From contig NZ_NFMA01000019.1 in the NCBI RefSeq assembly GCF_002161175.1, positions 1 to 57,727 of the forward strand: 57,727 nucleotides of DNA, written 5' to 3'. Numbering within the stretch: position 1 is the stretch's first letter; each line of letters begins with the position of its first letter. The notes under the pieces were generated by a model that made no database searches, was not told the DNA's origin, and was given only the letters and a program-made list of their open reading frames with translations. Source of the DNA: Flavonifractor sp. An100 (lineage in GTDB: Bacteria; Bacillota; Clostridia; Oscillospirales; Oscillospiraceae). Position numbers and translations under genes: made by a program. Positions 24,776 through 33,367 of this stretch are shown piece after piece.

Positions 24776-25357
24776 ATGAAAATAATTAACCAGTTAGAGT
24801 ATGTCAATCTCGTCTACCCTACCACACTTACACCGGATGCTCCATTCTGTCCGCCCTATCCGACTGTAGCTCAAGCGGGCTGTGGAATTTGTTGCGCATG
24901 CATGCTGATGGAACGGTTGACAGAAGAAATCCTTACGGTAGAAGAGGGAATTGCTCTCTCTATTGAGGCGGGTGCCAATCGTAACGGAACGGATATGAAA
25001 AAGCTGGGGGCAGCTTTAGCAAAAAAGTACCAGCTTCAATTCTCTTGGAGTGATACCCTGTCCGATTTGCTGTGTAGTTTATCGAAAAAGGGAGCGGCAA
25101 TTTTAAATGTTGGAGGAGATACGCAGGGGAGAGTAGGAACCTTTTCACAACATGGCCATTATGTATTAGCGTTTGCAAAGAATGGTGACCGTATACAGAT
25201 TGCGGATCCTTCCTATACCCGGGAAAAATATCTGCATCCGGACCGGGCGGCTCGGGTAATTTGTATGCAAGACCACACGCTGGAAGTTCCAAAAGAGGAA
25301 CTGATTCAAGACCTCTCGATGCGTTCGCCGTCCATCTATCTCTTTACAAAAGAGTAG
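24776..25357 (+). CDS. C39-like cysteine peptidase family protein
   Basis: 193 residues with a papain-like C39 arrangement. TVAQAGCGICCACMLM gives the oxyanion-hole Gln (Q33) and nucleophile Cys (C36). GHYVLAFAKNGDRIQIADPSY supplies the His and a following Asp. There is no signal peptide, ABC transporter or membrane part, so it is not a bacteriocin exporter; stand-alone members often cleave peptides, act as acyltransferases or transglutaminases, or have unknown roles. GGAGG precedes the ATG. It is divergent from the MarR gene and AT-rich like it. A monocistronic gene ending at the hairpin at 25391. Confidence 0.7.
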   Translation: MKIINQLEYVNLVYPTTLTPDAPFCPPYPTVAQAGCGICCACMLMERLTEEILTVEEGIALSIEAGANRNGTDMKKLGAALAKKYQLQFSWSDTLSDLLCSLSKKGAAILNVGGDTQGRVGTFSQHGHYVLAFAKNGDRIQIADPSYTREKYLHPDRAARVICMQDHTLEVPKEELIQDLSMRSPSIYLFTKE

Positions 25358-25390
25358 GACGTTCCACTGTGGAAGATGCGTGAGTTAAAA

Positions 25391-25434
25391 AATACCCCGG
25401 CAGATATTGCTGAAGCAATATCTGCCGGGGTATT
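25391..25434. terminator. Terminator between C39-like gene and 2-hydroxyacid dehydrogenase
   Basis: 20-bp perfect stem (25391-25410 and 25415-25434) with loop TGAA. The minus strand continues with six T residues, so it mainly ends the leftward dehydrogenase gene. Confidence 0.85.
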
Positions 25435-25490
25435 AAATGCCGGCAAAGTCGCCCGTATCAGGGATACCAAGTGAGCCGGCTTTTTTCGTT

Positions 25491-26480
25491 TTATAGGCCG
25501 TTGACAATAAAGTTGGGACGCTTGCCCTGTTGGATGAGTCGGGCGTTGTTCCACATGTTTCGGTGGGCCCGGTGGAAGGAGCCGCCGGTATTGCCGCCCA
25601 GATGAGGGGAGTAGATGGCGCGGTCGGCCACTTCAGGGGGGAGGTCCACCAGGGGATGGTCGGCGGGGGTGGGCTCTGGAGCCAGAGTATCCATGGCGAT
25701 GCCCCCAATCCGCCCCTCGATGAGAGCCTGACGCAGGGCCATATTGTCCACCAGATCGCCCCGGGCGGTGTTGACCAGAATGGCAGTGGGCTTCATTTTG
25801 GCGATGAGGTCAGCGTTTACCATGTTCCGGGTCTGGTCGTTGACCGCGCAGTGGAGGGAGAGAATATCGCACCGGGCAGCCAACTCTTCCAGGGGGAGAT
25901 AAGTGACCCCAAAATCCTCTTCTACCTGGGGGGAGCGGCGGTGGAGACTATAGTAGTAGAGCTGGCAGCCGAAGGGTGCCAGACGGCGGGCGGTGGCCTG
26001 GGCAATATCTCCAAAGCCAATGAGACCAACGGAGCACAGCCCCAGTTCGGGGGCTCCGGAGGCCATCACAGCCTCTTTCATCTCAAACTGTCGGCCTGCC
26101 CGGACGGCGTTGTGGCCGGTGATGCCGTGGCGCAGAGCCATGAGCATAAGCATAACGGTGTGCTCTGCTACGGAGGCGGCGTTGCAGCCCTTGTTGTTGC
26201 ACACGTAGATCCCCCGTTCCCGGGCGGCCTCCAGGTCGATACGGTTGAAGGCGACTCCCTCCGACTGGATCAGCTTCAAATTGGGCAGCAGCTCTATGAT
26301 ATCCCGGCCTGTATCAACAATAGGGTCGGTGAAAAGGACCTGAGCGTCGGAGTTCTCCGCCGCGGCTTGACGGGGGGCGCTGTCCTGAGGACAAAAAACC
26401 AATTCTGCGCCCAACTGGGGAGCAAAATCGGGGAGATAGGCGTCGTAGCGTGCTTTTGGGCCAAAAACCAGGATTTTCAT
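25491..26480 (-). CDS. D-isomer-specific 2-hydroxyacid dehydrogenase family protein
   Basis: 329 residues. The catalytic trio of the family is visible: R240 in VNTARGDLVD, E269 in LAPEPTP and H293 in SPHLGGNT. The NAD-binding motif is VGLIGFGDIAQATARRL (155-160). It reduces a 2-oxoacid to the D-(R)-2-hydroxyacid or the reverse, with NAD(P)H. The preferred substrate cannot be read. (R)-2-hydroxyacids are the substrates of the dehydratase module at 2-6 kb, so a metabolic link is possible, but the genes are 20 kb apart. GGAGG precedes the ATG. Single gene. Confidence 0.88.
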   Translation of the reverse strand: MKILVFGPKARYDAYLPDFAPQLGAELVFCPQDSAPRQAAAENSDAQVLFTDPIVDTGRDIIELLPNLKLIQSEGVAFNRIDLEAARERGIYVCNNKGCNAASVAEHTVMLMLMALRHGITGHNAVRAGRQFEMKEAVMASGAPELGLCSVGLIGFGDIAQATARRLAPFGCQLYYYSLHRRSPQVEEDFGVTYLPLEELAARCDILSLHCAVNDQTRNMVNADLIAKMKPTAILVNTARGDLVDNMALRQALIEGRIGGIAMDTLAPEPTPADHPLVDLPPEVADRAIYSPHLGGNTGGSFHRAHRNMWNNARLIQQGKRPNFIVNGL

Positions 26481-26576
26481 AGAGTGCCTCCTAACTTCTG
26501 TCGTAATACGGTAAAATTATAACAGGTTTCAAAGCTTGGGGCAAGAGAATGCACCGGGAGGAAACGCTCCCACAAA

Positions 26577-26603
26577 TTAGCACTCACATATTAAGAGTGC
26601 TAG
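26577..26603. promoter_or_regulatory. CIRCE element (HrcA operator) before hsp20
   Basis: TTAGCACTC-N9-GAGTGCTAG, one base from the perfect CIRCE dyad, 131 bases upstream of the hsp20 start. Confidence 0.88.
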
Positions 26604-26734
26604 AATTTACAATTTAGACATATTGTTTGCGAGAAATGTTCATAATTAAGACGTATACTAAAGCCAAAGTTAAGAAGGACCTGGGAGGTGGAGCAAAGGA
26701 CTTCACCGGGAGGGTCCGAAAGGAGTTTTGATTT

Positions 26735-27160
26735 ATGTATAGCATGATTCCCTTTGATCGCAACAATAGTTTGAACAGCCTGTTTGATGATTTTGAGCGC
26801 AACTTCTTCCCCACTCATAGGGGCCAGTTCCCCGCCTTCCGTACCGATATTAAGGACGAAGGCGACCACTACCTGCTGGAGGCCGAGTTGCCTGGCTTTA
26901 AGAAAGAGGACATTGATCTGGACCTGAAGGACGGTGTGCTCACCATCTCCGCCAAGCATGACGAGAAGGTGGAGAACAAGGGTGAGGACGGCAAGTACGT
27001 CTGCCGGGAGCGCCGGACGGGCAGCTTCTCCCGTTCCTTTGATGTCAGCGGTATCCAGGAGGATGCCATTGGAGCCGCTTATGAGGACGGCATCCTGAAG
27101 CTGACCTTGCCCAAGCAGTCCGAGGCTCAGCCTCAGAGCCGTAAGATCGCCATCCAGTAA
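26735..27160 (+). CDS. Small heat-shock protein, Hsp20/alpha-crystallin family
   Basis: 141 residues. A short N-terminal arm (SLNSLFDDFERNFF) precedes the alpha-crystallin domain from about residue 33 to 130, with ELPGFKKEDIDLDLKDGVLTISAKH, RRTGSFSRSFDVSGI and the closing AAYEDGILKLTLPK. It holds unfolding proteins in a soluble form for refolding by ClpB and DnaK. AAAGGAG lies before the ATG. The CIRCE upstream puts it under HrcA, together with clpB just downstream. Confidence 0.95.
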   Translation: MYSMIPFDRNNSLNSLFDDFERNFFPTHRGQFPAFRTDIKDEGDHYLLEAELPGFKKEDIDLDLKDGVLTISAKHDEKVENKGEDGKYVCRERRTGSFSRSFDVSGIQEDAIGAAYEDGILKLTLPKQSEAQPQSRKIAIQ

Positions 27161-27172
27161 GGAAGGCGAGGG

Positions 27173-27201
27173 GGAGCAGGCCTTCGGCCTGCTCCTTTTT
27201 T
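27173..27201 (+). terminator. Terminator of hsp20
   Basis: 10-bp stem GGAGCAGGCC/GGCCTGCTCC with a TTC loop followed by six T residues. Confidence 0.92.
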
Positions 27202-27223
27202 CAGGAAAAAATAAAATTTCCCC

Positions 27224-27252
27224 TTGCAAATTTTCTCTATATGGTATATGAT
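27224..27252 (+). promoter_or_regulatory. Sigma-A promoter of clpB
   Basis: TTGCAA (27224-27229), 17-base spacer, TATGAT (27247-27252). The predicted start falls inside the CIRCE element, as in other HrcA-controlled promoters. Confidence 0.8.
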
Positions 27253-27256
27253 GAAT

Positions 27257-27283
27257 TTAGCACTTAAGAAATAAGAGTGCTAA
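27257..27283. promoter_or_regulatory. CIRCE element (HrcA operator) before clpB
   Basis: TTAGCACTT-N9-GAGTGCTAA, one mismatch to the consensus dyad, directly after the clpB -10 box. Confidence 0.9.
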
Positions 27284-27326
27284 AACAAAGCTGAATTTGT
27301 GAAACCAACTAAAGGAGGTTTCTGAC

Positions 27327-29957
27327 ATGAATATGAACCAATTGACGCAAAAATCCCTGGCCGCCATCCAGGGGGCCCAGAGCCTGGCCCAGGAGTACGG
27401 TCAGCAGCAGATCGAGCAGCAGCACCTGCTGTTGGCCCTGGTATCCGACGGAGAGGGCTTCATTCCCCAGCTGCTCACCGCCGCTGGCTTGACGCTGCCC
27501 AGCTTCCAGGCTGCGGTGAAGGCGGAGGTGGAAAAGCTGCCCAAGGTGTCCGGCAGCGGCCGGGAGGCCGACAAGGTCTATGTGGCCCAGGATGTGGACC
27601 GGGCCCTGAAGGAGGCCGAACAGGTGGCCCAGTCCATGAAGGACGAGTATATCTCCGTGGAGCACCTGTTCCTGGGCCTGTTGAACCAGGCCAACAGCGC
27701 CTTGAAGGAGCTGTTCCGTACCTATAACGTCACCCGGGAAAAGATCATGCAGGCGCTGGCCTCTGTCCGGGGCAACCAGCGGGTGACCAGCGACAACCCG
27801 GAGGAGACCTACGATGCCTTGAAGAAATATGGCTCCGACCTGGTGGAGCGGGCCCGGCAGAACAAGCTGGATCCGGTGATCGGCCGGGACGACGAGATCC
27901 GTAATGTCATCCGCATCCTGTCCCGTAAGAGCAAAAATAACCCCGTCCTCATCGGCGAACCGGGCGTTGGTAAAACGGCCATCGCCGAGGGCTTGGCCCA
28001 GCGGATTGTCAAGGGGGATGTGCCCGCCTCTTTGAAGGACAAGACCATCTTTGCCCTGGATATGGGCTCCCTCATCGCCGGGGCCAAGTACCGTGGCGAG
28101 TTTGAGGAGCGGTTGAAGGCCGTTCTCAACGAGGTAAAGAAGTCCGAGGGCAAGATCATCCTCTTCATCGACGAGCTGCATACCATTGTGGGTGCGGGCA
28201 AGACCGAGGGCGCTATGGATGCGGGCAACCTCTTAAAGCCCATGCTGGCCCGGGGTGAACTGCACTGCATCGGTGCCACCACCCTCAACGAGTACCGGCA
28301 GTACATTGAAAAGGACGCCGCCCTGGAGCGGCGGTTCCAGCCGGTCATGGTGAACGAGCCCACGGTGGAGGACGCCATTGCCATCCTCCGTGGCCTGAAG
28401 GAGCGCTATGAGGTCTACCACGGCGTGAAAATCACCGACGGGGCCATCATCGCCGCTGCTACCCTGAGTAACCGCTATATCACCGACCGTTTCCTCCCGG
28501 ACAAGGCCATCGACCTGGTGGACGAGGCCTGCGCCATGATCCGCACTGAGATGGACTCCATGCCCACCGAACTGGACGTGATCCAGCGGAAGATCATCCA
28601 GCATGAGATCGAGGAGGCCGCCCTGAAGAAGGAGACCGACAAGCTCTCCCAGGAGCATCTGGCGGAAATCCAGAAGGAGCTCTCCGACATGCGGGAGGAG
28701 TTCAAAGCCAAGAAGGCCCAGTGGGACAATGAGAAGGGTGCCATCGGCAAGGTGCAGAAGCTGCGCTCTGACCTGGAGGAGGCCAACGCCCAGCTGGAGA
28801 AGGCCCAGCGGGAGTATGACCTGGAGAAGGCCGCCGAGCTGCAGTACGGCCGTATCCCAGAGCTGAAAAAGGCCCTGGAGGCGGAGGAGCAGATCGCCAA
28901 TGAGAGCAAGCAGCGCTCCCTGCTGCGGGACAAGGTCACCGAGGAGGAGATCGCCCGGATCATCGAGCGCTGGACCGGCATCCCCGTGGCCCGTCTGATG
29001 GAAGGGGAGCGGGAAAAGCTGCTGCACCTGGAGGACATCCTCCACAAGCGCGTGGTGGGTCAGGACGAGGCGGTGCGCCTGGTGTCCGAGGCCATCCTGC
29101 GCAGCCGGGCCGGCATTGCCGACCCCAAGAAGCCCATCGGCTCCTTCCTGTTCCTGGGCCCCACCGGCGTGGGCAAGACGGAGCTGGCTAAGACCCTGGC
29201 TGAGGCCCTGTTCGACAGCGAGAAGAACCTGGTGCGCATCGACATGTCCGAATATATGGAGAAGTTCTCCGTCTCCCGACTCATCGGAGCGCCTCCCGGA
29301 TATGTGGGCTATGAGGAGGGCGGCCAGCTCACCGAGGCGGTGCGGAGAAAGCCCTACTCCGTCATCCTCTTTGATGAGGTGGAGAAGGCCCACCCCGACG
29401 TGTTCAACGTGCTGCTCCAGGTGCTGGACGACGGCCGTGTCACCGACAGCCAGGGCCGGACGGTGGACTTTAAGAACACCATCATCATCCTCACCTCCAA
29501 CCTGGGGTCCCAGTTCCTGCTGGACGGCATTGACGCCAATGGCGAGATCAGCCAGCAGGCCAGGGACCAGGTCAGTGAGCTGTTGAAGCGCTCCTTCCGC
29601 CCGGAGTTCTTGAACCGGCTGGACGAGATCGTCTTCTATAAGCCCCTCACCCGGGACAACGTGACCCATATCATCGACCTGATGGTGGCCGATCTGAACC
29701 GGCGTTTGGAGGATAAGCAGCTCACCGTGGAGCTCACCCCCGCCGCCAAGGAGGAGATCATCCAGGCCGCTTACGATCCCATCTACGGCGCCCGTCCCCT
29801 ACGCCGCTACCTACAGCACACCGTGGAGACCCTCATTGGCCGGAAGATCATTGCCGACGAGGTGGAGTCCGGTGCCAAGCTGACGGTGGATGTCCGGGAC
29901 GGGGAACTGGTGGTGGACAGCCGCCAGGTTCTCACCGGAGAAGTCATCGACGGATAA
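27327..29957 (+). CDS. clpB: ATP-dependent disaggregase ClpB
   Basis: 876 residues, full length. In order: Clp_N double repeat (1-150), first AAA+ module with GEPGVGKTA and [12 protein letters not shown], a long coiled-coil middle domain (about 405-530, rich in Glu, Lys and Gln) and a second AAA+ module with [21 protein letters not shown] and the C-terminal D2-small domain. The middle domain and the lack of a ClpP-docking tripeptide distinguish it from ClpC. It extracts polypeptides from aggregates with DnaK. AAAGGAGG precedes the ATG. Monocistronic under sigma-A and HrcA, next to the cooperating hsp20. Confidence 0.96.
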   Translation: MNMNQLTQKSLAAIQGAQSLAQEYGQQQIEQQHLLLALVSDGEGFIPQLLTAAGLTLPSFQAAVKAEVEKLPKVSGSGREADKVYVAQDVDRALKEAEQVAQSMKDEYISVEHLFLGLLNQANSALKELFRTYNVTREKIMQALASVRGNQRVTSDNPEETYDALKKYGSDLVERARQNKLDPVIGRDDEIRNVIRILSRKSKNNPVLIGEPGVGKTAIAEGLAQRIVKGDVPASLKDKTIFALDMGSLIAGAKYRGEFEERLKAVLNEVKKSEGKIILFIDELHTIVGAGKTEGAMDAGNLLKPMLARGELHCIGATTLNEYRQYIEKDAALERRFQPVMVNEPTVEDAIAILRGLKERYEVYHGVKITDGAIIAAATLSNRYITDRFLPDKAIDLVDEACAMIRTEMDSMPTELDVIQRKIIQHEIEEAALKKETDKLSQEHLAEIQKELSDMREEFKAKKAQWDNEKGAIGKVQKLRSDLEEANAQLEKAQREYDLEKAAELQYGRIPELKKALEAEEQIANESKQRSLLRDKVTEEEIARIIERWTGIPVARLMEGEREKLLHLEDILHKRVVGQDEAVRLVSEAILRSRAGIADPKKPIGSFLFLGPTGVGKTELAKTLAEALFDSEKNLVRIDMSEYMEKFSVSRLIGAPPGYVGYEEGGQLTEAVRRKPYSVILFDEVEKAHPDVFNVLLQVLDDGRVTDSQGRTVDFKNTIIILTSNLGSQFLLDGIDANGEISQQARDQVSELLKRSFRPEFLNRLDEIVFYKPLTRDNVTHIIDLMVADLNRRLEDKQLTVELTPAAKEEIIQAAYDPIYGARPLRRYLQHTVETLIGRKIIADEVESGAKLTVDVRDGELVVDSRQVLTGEVIDG

Positions 29958-29971
29958 TCCCATATACGCAA

Positions 29972-30022
29972 AAATCCCCCCTACCCGGAATATATCCGAG
30001 TGGGGGGATTTGTTTGTTTTTT
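29972..30022 (+). terminator. Terminator of clpB
   Basis: Outer stem AAATCCCCCC (29972-29981) with GGGGGGATTT (30002-30011), a small inner CCGG/TCCGAG pairing, then TGTTTGTTTTTT. The tail overlaps the stop codon of the convergent serpin gene. Confidence 0.85.
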
Positions 30023-31406
30023 ATGGAGTAACGGAATTGACCACCCCAATAAACAGAGGGACTCCTTCGCTGCGGATGAGGAAGAGGAAGGGCCGGTCCA
30101 GATCCATCACAAAGGGCTCGTCGTCCACCGGGGCGGCGGTGGCATCCATGACCAGCAGAGTGACGGCGGCGGCCTCCACCCCCTCCTCATCGGCCTTGAC
30201 CCGGCACAGCTGCTGGGCTTTGGACAGGTAAGCCGGGATGGAGGTCAGAGCAGACAGGTCGGCCCGATCGGGGTCCAGCAGATCGGCAATTCCCATCTGC
30301 TCCAGAGCGGACATCAGATCCAACTGGCTGTTCACGTCGAATTTGGGCACCGACCACTGAATCTGCCCATGGTTCACCTGGTCGGAAGAAAAATCCAGCT
30401 GGGAGAGGAATCCATCCTGCTGTAGCAGGGCTTCTGGAGAGGTGCCCTCATCGGGGAGGACAAAGACCATCTCGCCCAGGGTGGTGGATAGCCGTGCCGC
30501 GCGGTAATTGTCTCCCACCAGATAGTCGCCGGAGTCGTTCTGGTGCATAAAGTCAACCTGGTTTTCTTTTCCCTGGACGTCGGTGAAGGTGTCGGGATAC
30601 GTGTTTCCCGGGGAGAACTCGTCCATCCAGGCCGCCTTGTAGTAGAGGGAGGAGGCCAGCACAGCCAGGGTGTCGGCTGTGGTCTCCAGCACCGGCTCAT
30701 CGGAACCGATAAGCCCCTCGGTCTGTTGGCTCACCCAGTCGGTGATGGCCTGGTCGGCCTCCCCGGTGCCCATGGGGACGGAAAAGACACCGGTATGGTG
30801 GGCCTGGGCCAGGGTGTCCAGGGTTTCGGGGACATAGGAGCCCTCCACAGCGCTGTTGAGCCAGATGGAATTACCCAGCAGCAGGGAGCGCTGTCCGTCA
30901 TCGGTGTACAGACCCTGCCATACCTGGTTTACCTGCTCCGTCAAGGAGTCCAGCCCATCGGTTCCCAGGGCAGAGAGAACCTGTTCCCGGCTAGTATGGT
31001 CAGCGCACTGGGTCAGCATGGCAAGCGCGCTCCACAGAGACAGAGGAGAGTAGATGGCGTTCTCCCCCTCCTGACCGGCCAGGACCAGAGGGGTAGTGCG
31101 GAGGGAAAAGTCATTCAAGGCCTGAACAGTCTGTTGAGAAATTCCTGTTTTTCGGAATTGGCCCAGCGCCTGGCGATAGGCGTCGTCAGCGGCGTTGTAA
31201 GCGTCCCAGTCGGCGTCCGCTCCTTCGGGAGGGAGCGGCATCTGGGGGAAGTCGGGGATCACCGGCTGGTTGAGGGCGGTGGGAGAGGCGGAAATTACGG
31301 TGAGCTGGGAAGAGGTGCTGGAGGAGGGAGAGGAGGCGGGAGAGCCGCAGCCTGTCATAGGCAGGGCCAGGGCGGCGGCTAACAGGGAGGCGACCAGACG
31401 AATCAT
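30021..31406 (-). CDS. Serpin-family protease inhibitor, predicted lipoprotein
   Basis: 461 residues from the ATG at 31406 (AAAGGAG upstream); the longer frame lacks a signal. The N-terminus is a lipoprotein signal ending LPMTGC, followed by a Ser-rich linker. The serpin domain starts near residue 95 (NDFSLRTTPLVL, NAIYSPLSLWSALAML). It ends with the hinge and reactive loop ADEEGVEAAAVTLLVMDATAAP and the closing PFLFLIRSEGVPLFIGVVNSV. The hinge keeps the small-residue pattern of inhibitory serpins. The loop suggests hydrophobic or small residues at the scissile site, but the P1 residue is uncertain. It probably sits on the outer membrane face and traps host or bacterial serine proteases. Confidence 0.92.
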   Translation of the reverse strand: MIRLVASLLAAALALPMTGCGSPASSPSSSTSSQLTVISASPTALNQPVIPDFPQMPLPPEGADADWDAYNAADDAYRQALGQFRKTGISQQTVQALNDFSLRTTPLVLAGQEGENAIYSPLSLWSALAMLTQCADHTSREQVLSALGTDGLDSLTEQVNQVWQGLYTDDGQRSLLLGNSIWLNSAVEGSYVPETLDTLAQAHHTGVFSVPMGTGEADQAITDWVSQQTEGLIGSDEPVLETTADTLAVLASSLYYKAAWMDEFSPGNTYPDTFTDVQGKENQVDFMHQNDSGDYLVGDNYRAARLSTTLGEMVFVLPDEGTSPEALLQQDGFLSQLDFSSDQVNHGQIQWSVPKFDVNSQLDLMSALEQMGIADLLDPDRADLSALTSIPAYLSKAQQLCRVKADEEGVEAAAVTLLVMDATAAPVDDEPFVMDLDRPFLFLIRSEGVPLFIGVVNSVTP

Positions 31407-31518
31407 ACAAAACGCTCCTTTCTGCACAAATGGGCAATGGAAAAACCCCATTTGTCAGGTTAGACGACGAACAGAGAAAAAAGTTGCGGTAAAATGGAGC
31501 CCAAAGAGAAAGAAAAGC

Positions 31519-31557
31519 CAAAAAACCGGGGGAGCTGTTTCAACACAGCTCCCCCGG
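31519..31557 (-). terminator. Terminator of the TrpB-like gene
   Basis: 13-bp stem CCGGGGGAGCTGT/ACAGCTCCCCCGG (31526-31538 and 31545-31557) with a 6-base loop; on the minus strand it is followed by TTTTTT. Confidence 0.85.
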
Positions 31558-31598
31558 TCGGGAAAACGACGGAACGGAACAAAGAAAAGCCCGAGTTC

Positions 31599-32984
31599 TC
31601 AAATCCCCTGGTTCTGAGGAATGTTGGGCAGGGAGTCAAAGCCCTTCTGCAGGTCGGCGTCTGTGGGGACGTAATCCGACATACGGCCGGAGAGGTAGGA
31701 CTCATAGGCGGTCATGTCGAAGTAGCCGGTGCCCGTCAGGCCAAAGAGAATGGTCTTGGCCTCTCCGGTCTCCTTGCACTTCAGGGCCTCGTCAATGGCG
31801 CCCTTGATGGCGTGGGCGGACTCGGGAGCGGGAAGGATGGTCTCCCGCTTGGCAAAGAGGATGGCGGCCTCAAAGACCTGGGTCTGCTTGTAGGATACCG
31901 CCTCCATGTGTCCGTCGTGGTAGAGCTTGGAGAGAATGGGGCTCATGCCGTGGTAGCGCAGGCCTCCGGCGTGGTTGGCGGAGGGGATGAAGCCGGAGCC
32001 CAGGGTATACATCCGGGCCAGGGGAGTCACCTTGCCGGTGTCGCAGAAGTCGTAGGCGTATTTGCCCCGGGTGAAGGAGGGACAGGAGGCGGGCTCCACC
32101 GCCACAATGCGCACGTCCTTCTTGCCGGTGAGCTTGTCGGCCATGAAGGGTGCGATGAGACCGCCCAGGTTGGAGCCGCCGCCGGCGCAGCCCACCACTA
32201 CGTCGGGGTACTCCCCCAGCTCCTCCATGGCCAGCTTGCTCTCCAGGCCGATGATGGACTGGTGGAGGAGCACCTGGTTGAGGACGGACCCCAACACGTA
32301 CCGCTTGGTGCCGCCGCTCTGGACGGCAGCCTCCACCGCCTCGGAGATGGCGCAGCCCAGGGAGCCGGTGGTGTCCGGATTTTCAGCCAGAATCTTTCGT
32401 CCGGCCTGGGTGGTGTTGGAGGGGGAGGGGGTGACGGCGGCGTCAAAGACTCCCATCACCGCTTTGCGGAATGGCTTTTGCTCGTAGGAGCACTTGACCA
32501 TGTACACATCGCAGGTCAGGCCGAAGTAGGAGCAGGCCTCGCTGAGGGCGGTGCCCCACTGGCCGGCCCCGGTCTCGGTGGTGACCCCGGACAGGCCCTG
32601 CTGCTTGGCATAGTAGGCCTGGGCCACGGCGGAGTTTAGCTTGTGGGAGCCGGAGGTGTTGTTGCCCTCAAACTTGTAGTAGATCTTCGCCGGGGTGCCC
32701 AGGGCCTTTTCCAGGGCGTAGGCCCGGATGAGGGGGGAGGGACGGTACATTTTGTAGACCTCCAGCACCTCAGAGGGAATGTCCACATAGGGGGTGGAGC
32801 CGTCCAGCTCCTGGCGGGCCAGCTCGGTGCAGAAGATGGGGGCCAGGTCGTCTACCCCCAGAGGCTGCAGAGTGCCGGGGTGGATGAGAGGGTCGGGCTG
32901 CTGGGGCATGGCGGAGCGGAGATTGAACCACTGCTTGGGCATCTGCTCTTCGGTCAAATACAGGCGGTGAGGAATGGTTTTCAT
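31599..32984 (-). CDS. TrpB-like pyridoxal-phosphate protein (TrpB2 type)
   Basis: 461 residues from the ATG at 32984 (AAAAGGAG upstream). It is longer than TrpB1 and has the TrpB2 features: an extended N-terminus (KQWFNLRSAMPQQPDPLIHPGT), PLP lysine K115 in NNTSGSHKLNSA, and the phosphate loop CAGGGSNLGG. Such enzymes condense indole with serine to make tryptophan, or salvage indole. No trpA or other trp gene is nearby, which fits a stand-alone indole-salvage role. Expression is controlled by the T-box leader with a tryptophan-type specifier just upstream. Confidence 0.92.
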   Translation of the reverse strand: MKTIPHRLYLTEEQMPKQWFNLRSAMPQQPDPLIHPGTLQPLGVDDLAPIFCTELARQELDGSTPYVDIPSEVLEVYKMYRPSPLIRAYALEKALGTPAKIYYKFEGNNTSGSHKLNSAVAQAYYAKQQGLSGVTTETGAGQWGTALSEACSYFGLTCDVYMVKCSYEQKPFRKAVMGVFDAAVTPSPSNTTQAGRKILAENPDTTGSLGCAISEAVEAAVQSGGTKRYVLGSVLNQVLLHQSIIGLESKLAMEELGEYPDVVVGCAGGGSNLGGLIAPFMADKLTGKKDVRIVAVEPASCPSFTRGKYAYDFCDTGKVTPLARMYTLGSGFIPSANHAGGLRYHGMSPILSKLYHDGHMEAVSYKQTQVFEAAILFAKRETILPAPESAHAIKGAIDEALKCKETGEAKTILFGLTGTGYFDMTAYESYLSGRMSDYVPTDADLQKGFDSLPNIPQNQGI

Positions 32985-33021
32985 ACAATCGTCTCCTTTT
33001 CGTCTGGGGAAAAGGGCAAAG

Positions 33022-33324
33022 AAAAAAGCCCCTCGTCCCCGAAAAATGTTTTTCTGGGACAAAGGACTGAACATCAGCCTCTGCGGTGCCACCCGGATTG
33101 ACGTATATGCATACGCCCACTCACTTTCACAGGCCCAACAGCCCATGCTCCCCGGATAACGGGTGGAGTCCCCGTCGCGCTACTGAGGGAAAAACCCCGT
33201 TCGCTTAGCCCTCGGAAGTCCATTCACACCGGCATCCCCTGCCGCGATCCCACCACCCGCGGCTCTCTGTGAGGTTCTGACTCGGAGCTACTCCTCTTCC
33301 TCATCGGTTTCTGCTTTGAACTTT
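33022..33324 (-). promoter_or_regulatory. T-box riboswitch (tryptophan-type) controlling the TrpB-like gene
   Basis: On the minus strand the leader shows the conserved T-box sequence GGGTGGCACCGC (33094-33083). A terminator hairpin follows at 33060-33035, with a T run at 33027-33022. The Stem I region has AGAGAGCCGCGGGTGG and the loop GTGAATGGACTTCC. In that loop the specifier is UGG (33222-33220), the tryptophan codon. Uncharged tRNA-Trp would stabilise the antiterminator and switch the gene on. The rest of the 383-base gap is promoter. Confidence 0.88.
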
Positions 33325-33330
33325 GGGGTC

Positions 33331-33359
33331 ATTATAGCGGCCCCGGGATGTGTTGTCAA
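33331..33359 (-). promoter_or_regulatory. Consensus sigma-A promoter of the T-box transcript
   Basis: Minus strand TTGACA (33359-33354), 17-base spacer, TATAAT (33336-33331); perfect match to both hexamers. It begins 9 bases after the stop of the upstream transporter gene. Confidence 0.92.
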
Positions 33360-33367
33360 GAAAAAAT

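Noticed and set aside
28233-29669. Long minus-strand frame opposite clpB, and similar ones opposite the dehydratase and CoA-transferase genes (2284-5833, plus strand)
   Set aside because: All are antisense shadows of clear genes, rich in Val/Gly/Leu/His/Gln without motifs or ribosome-binding sites.
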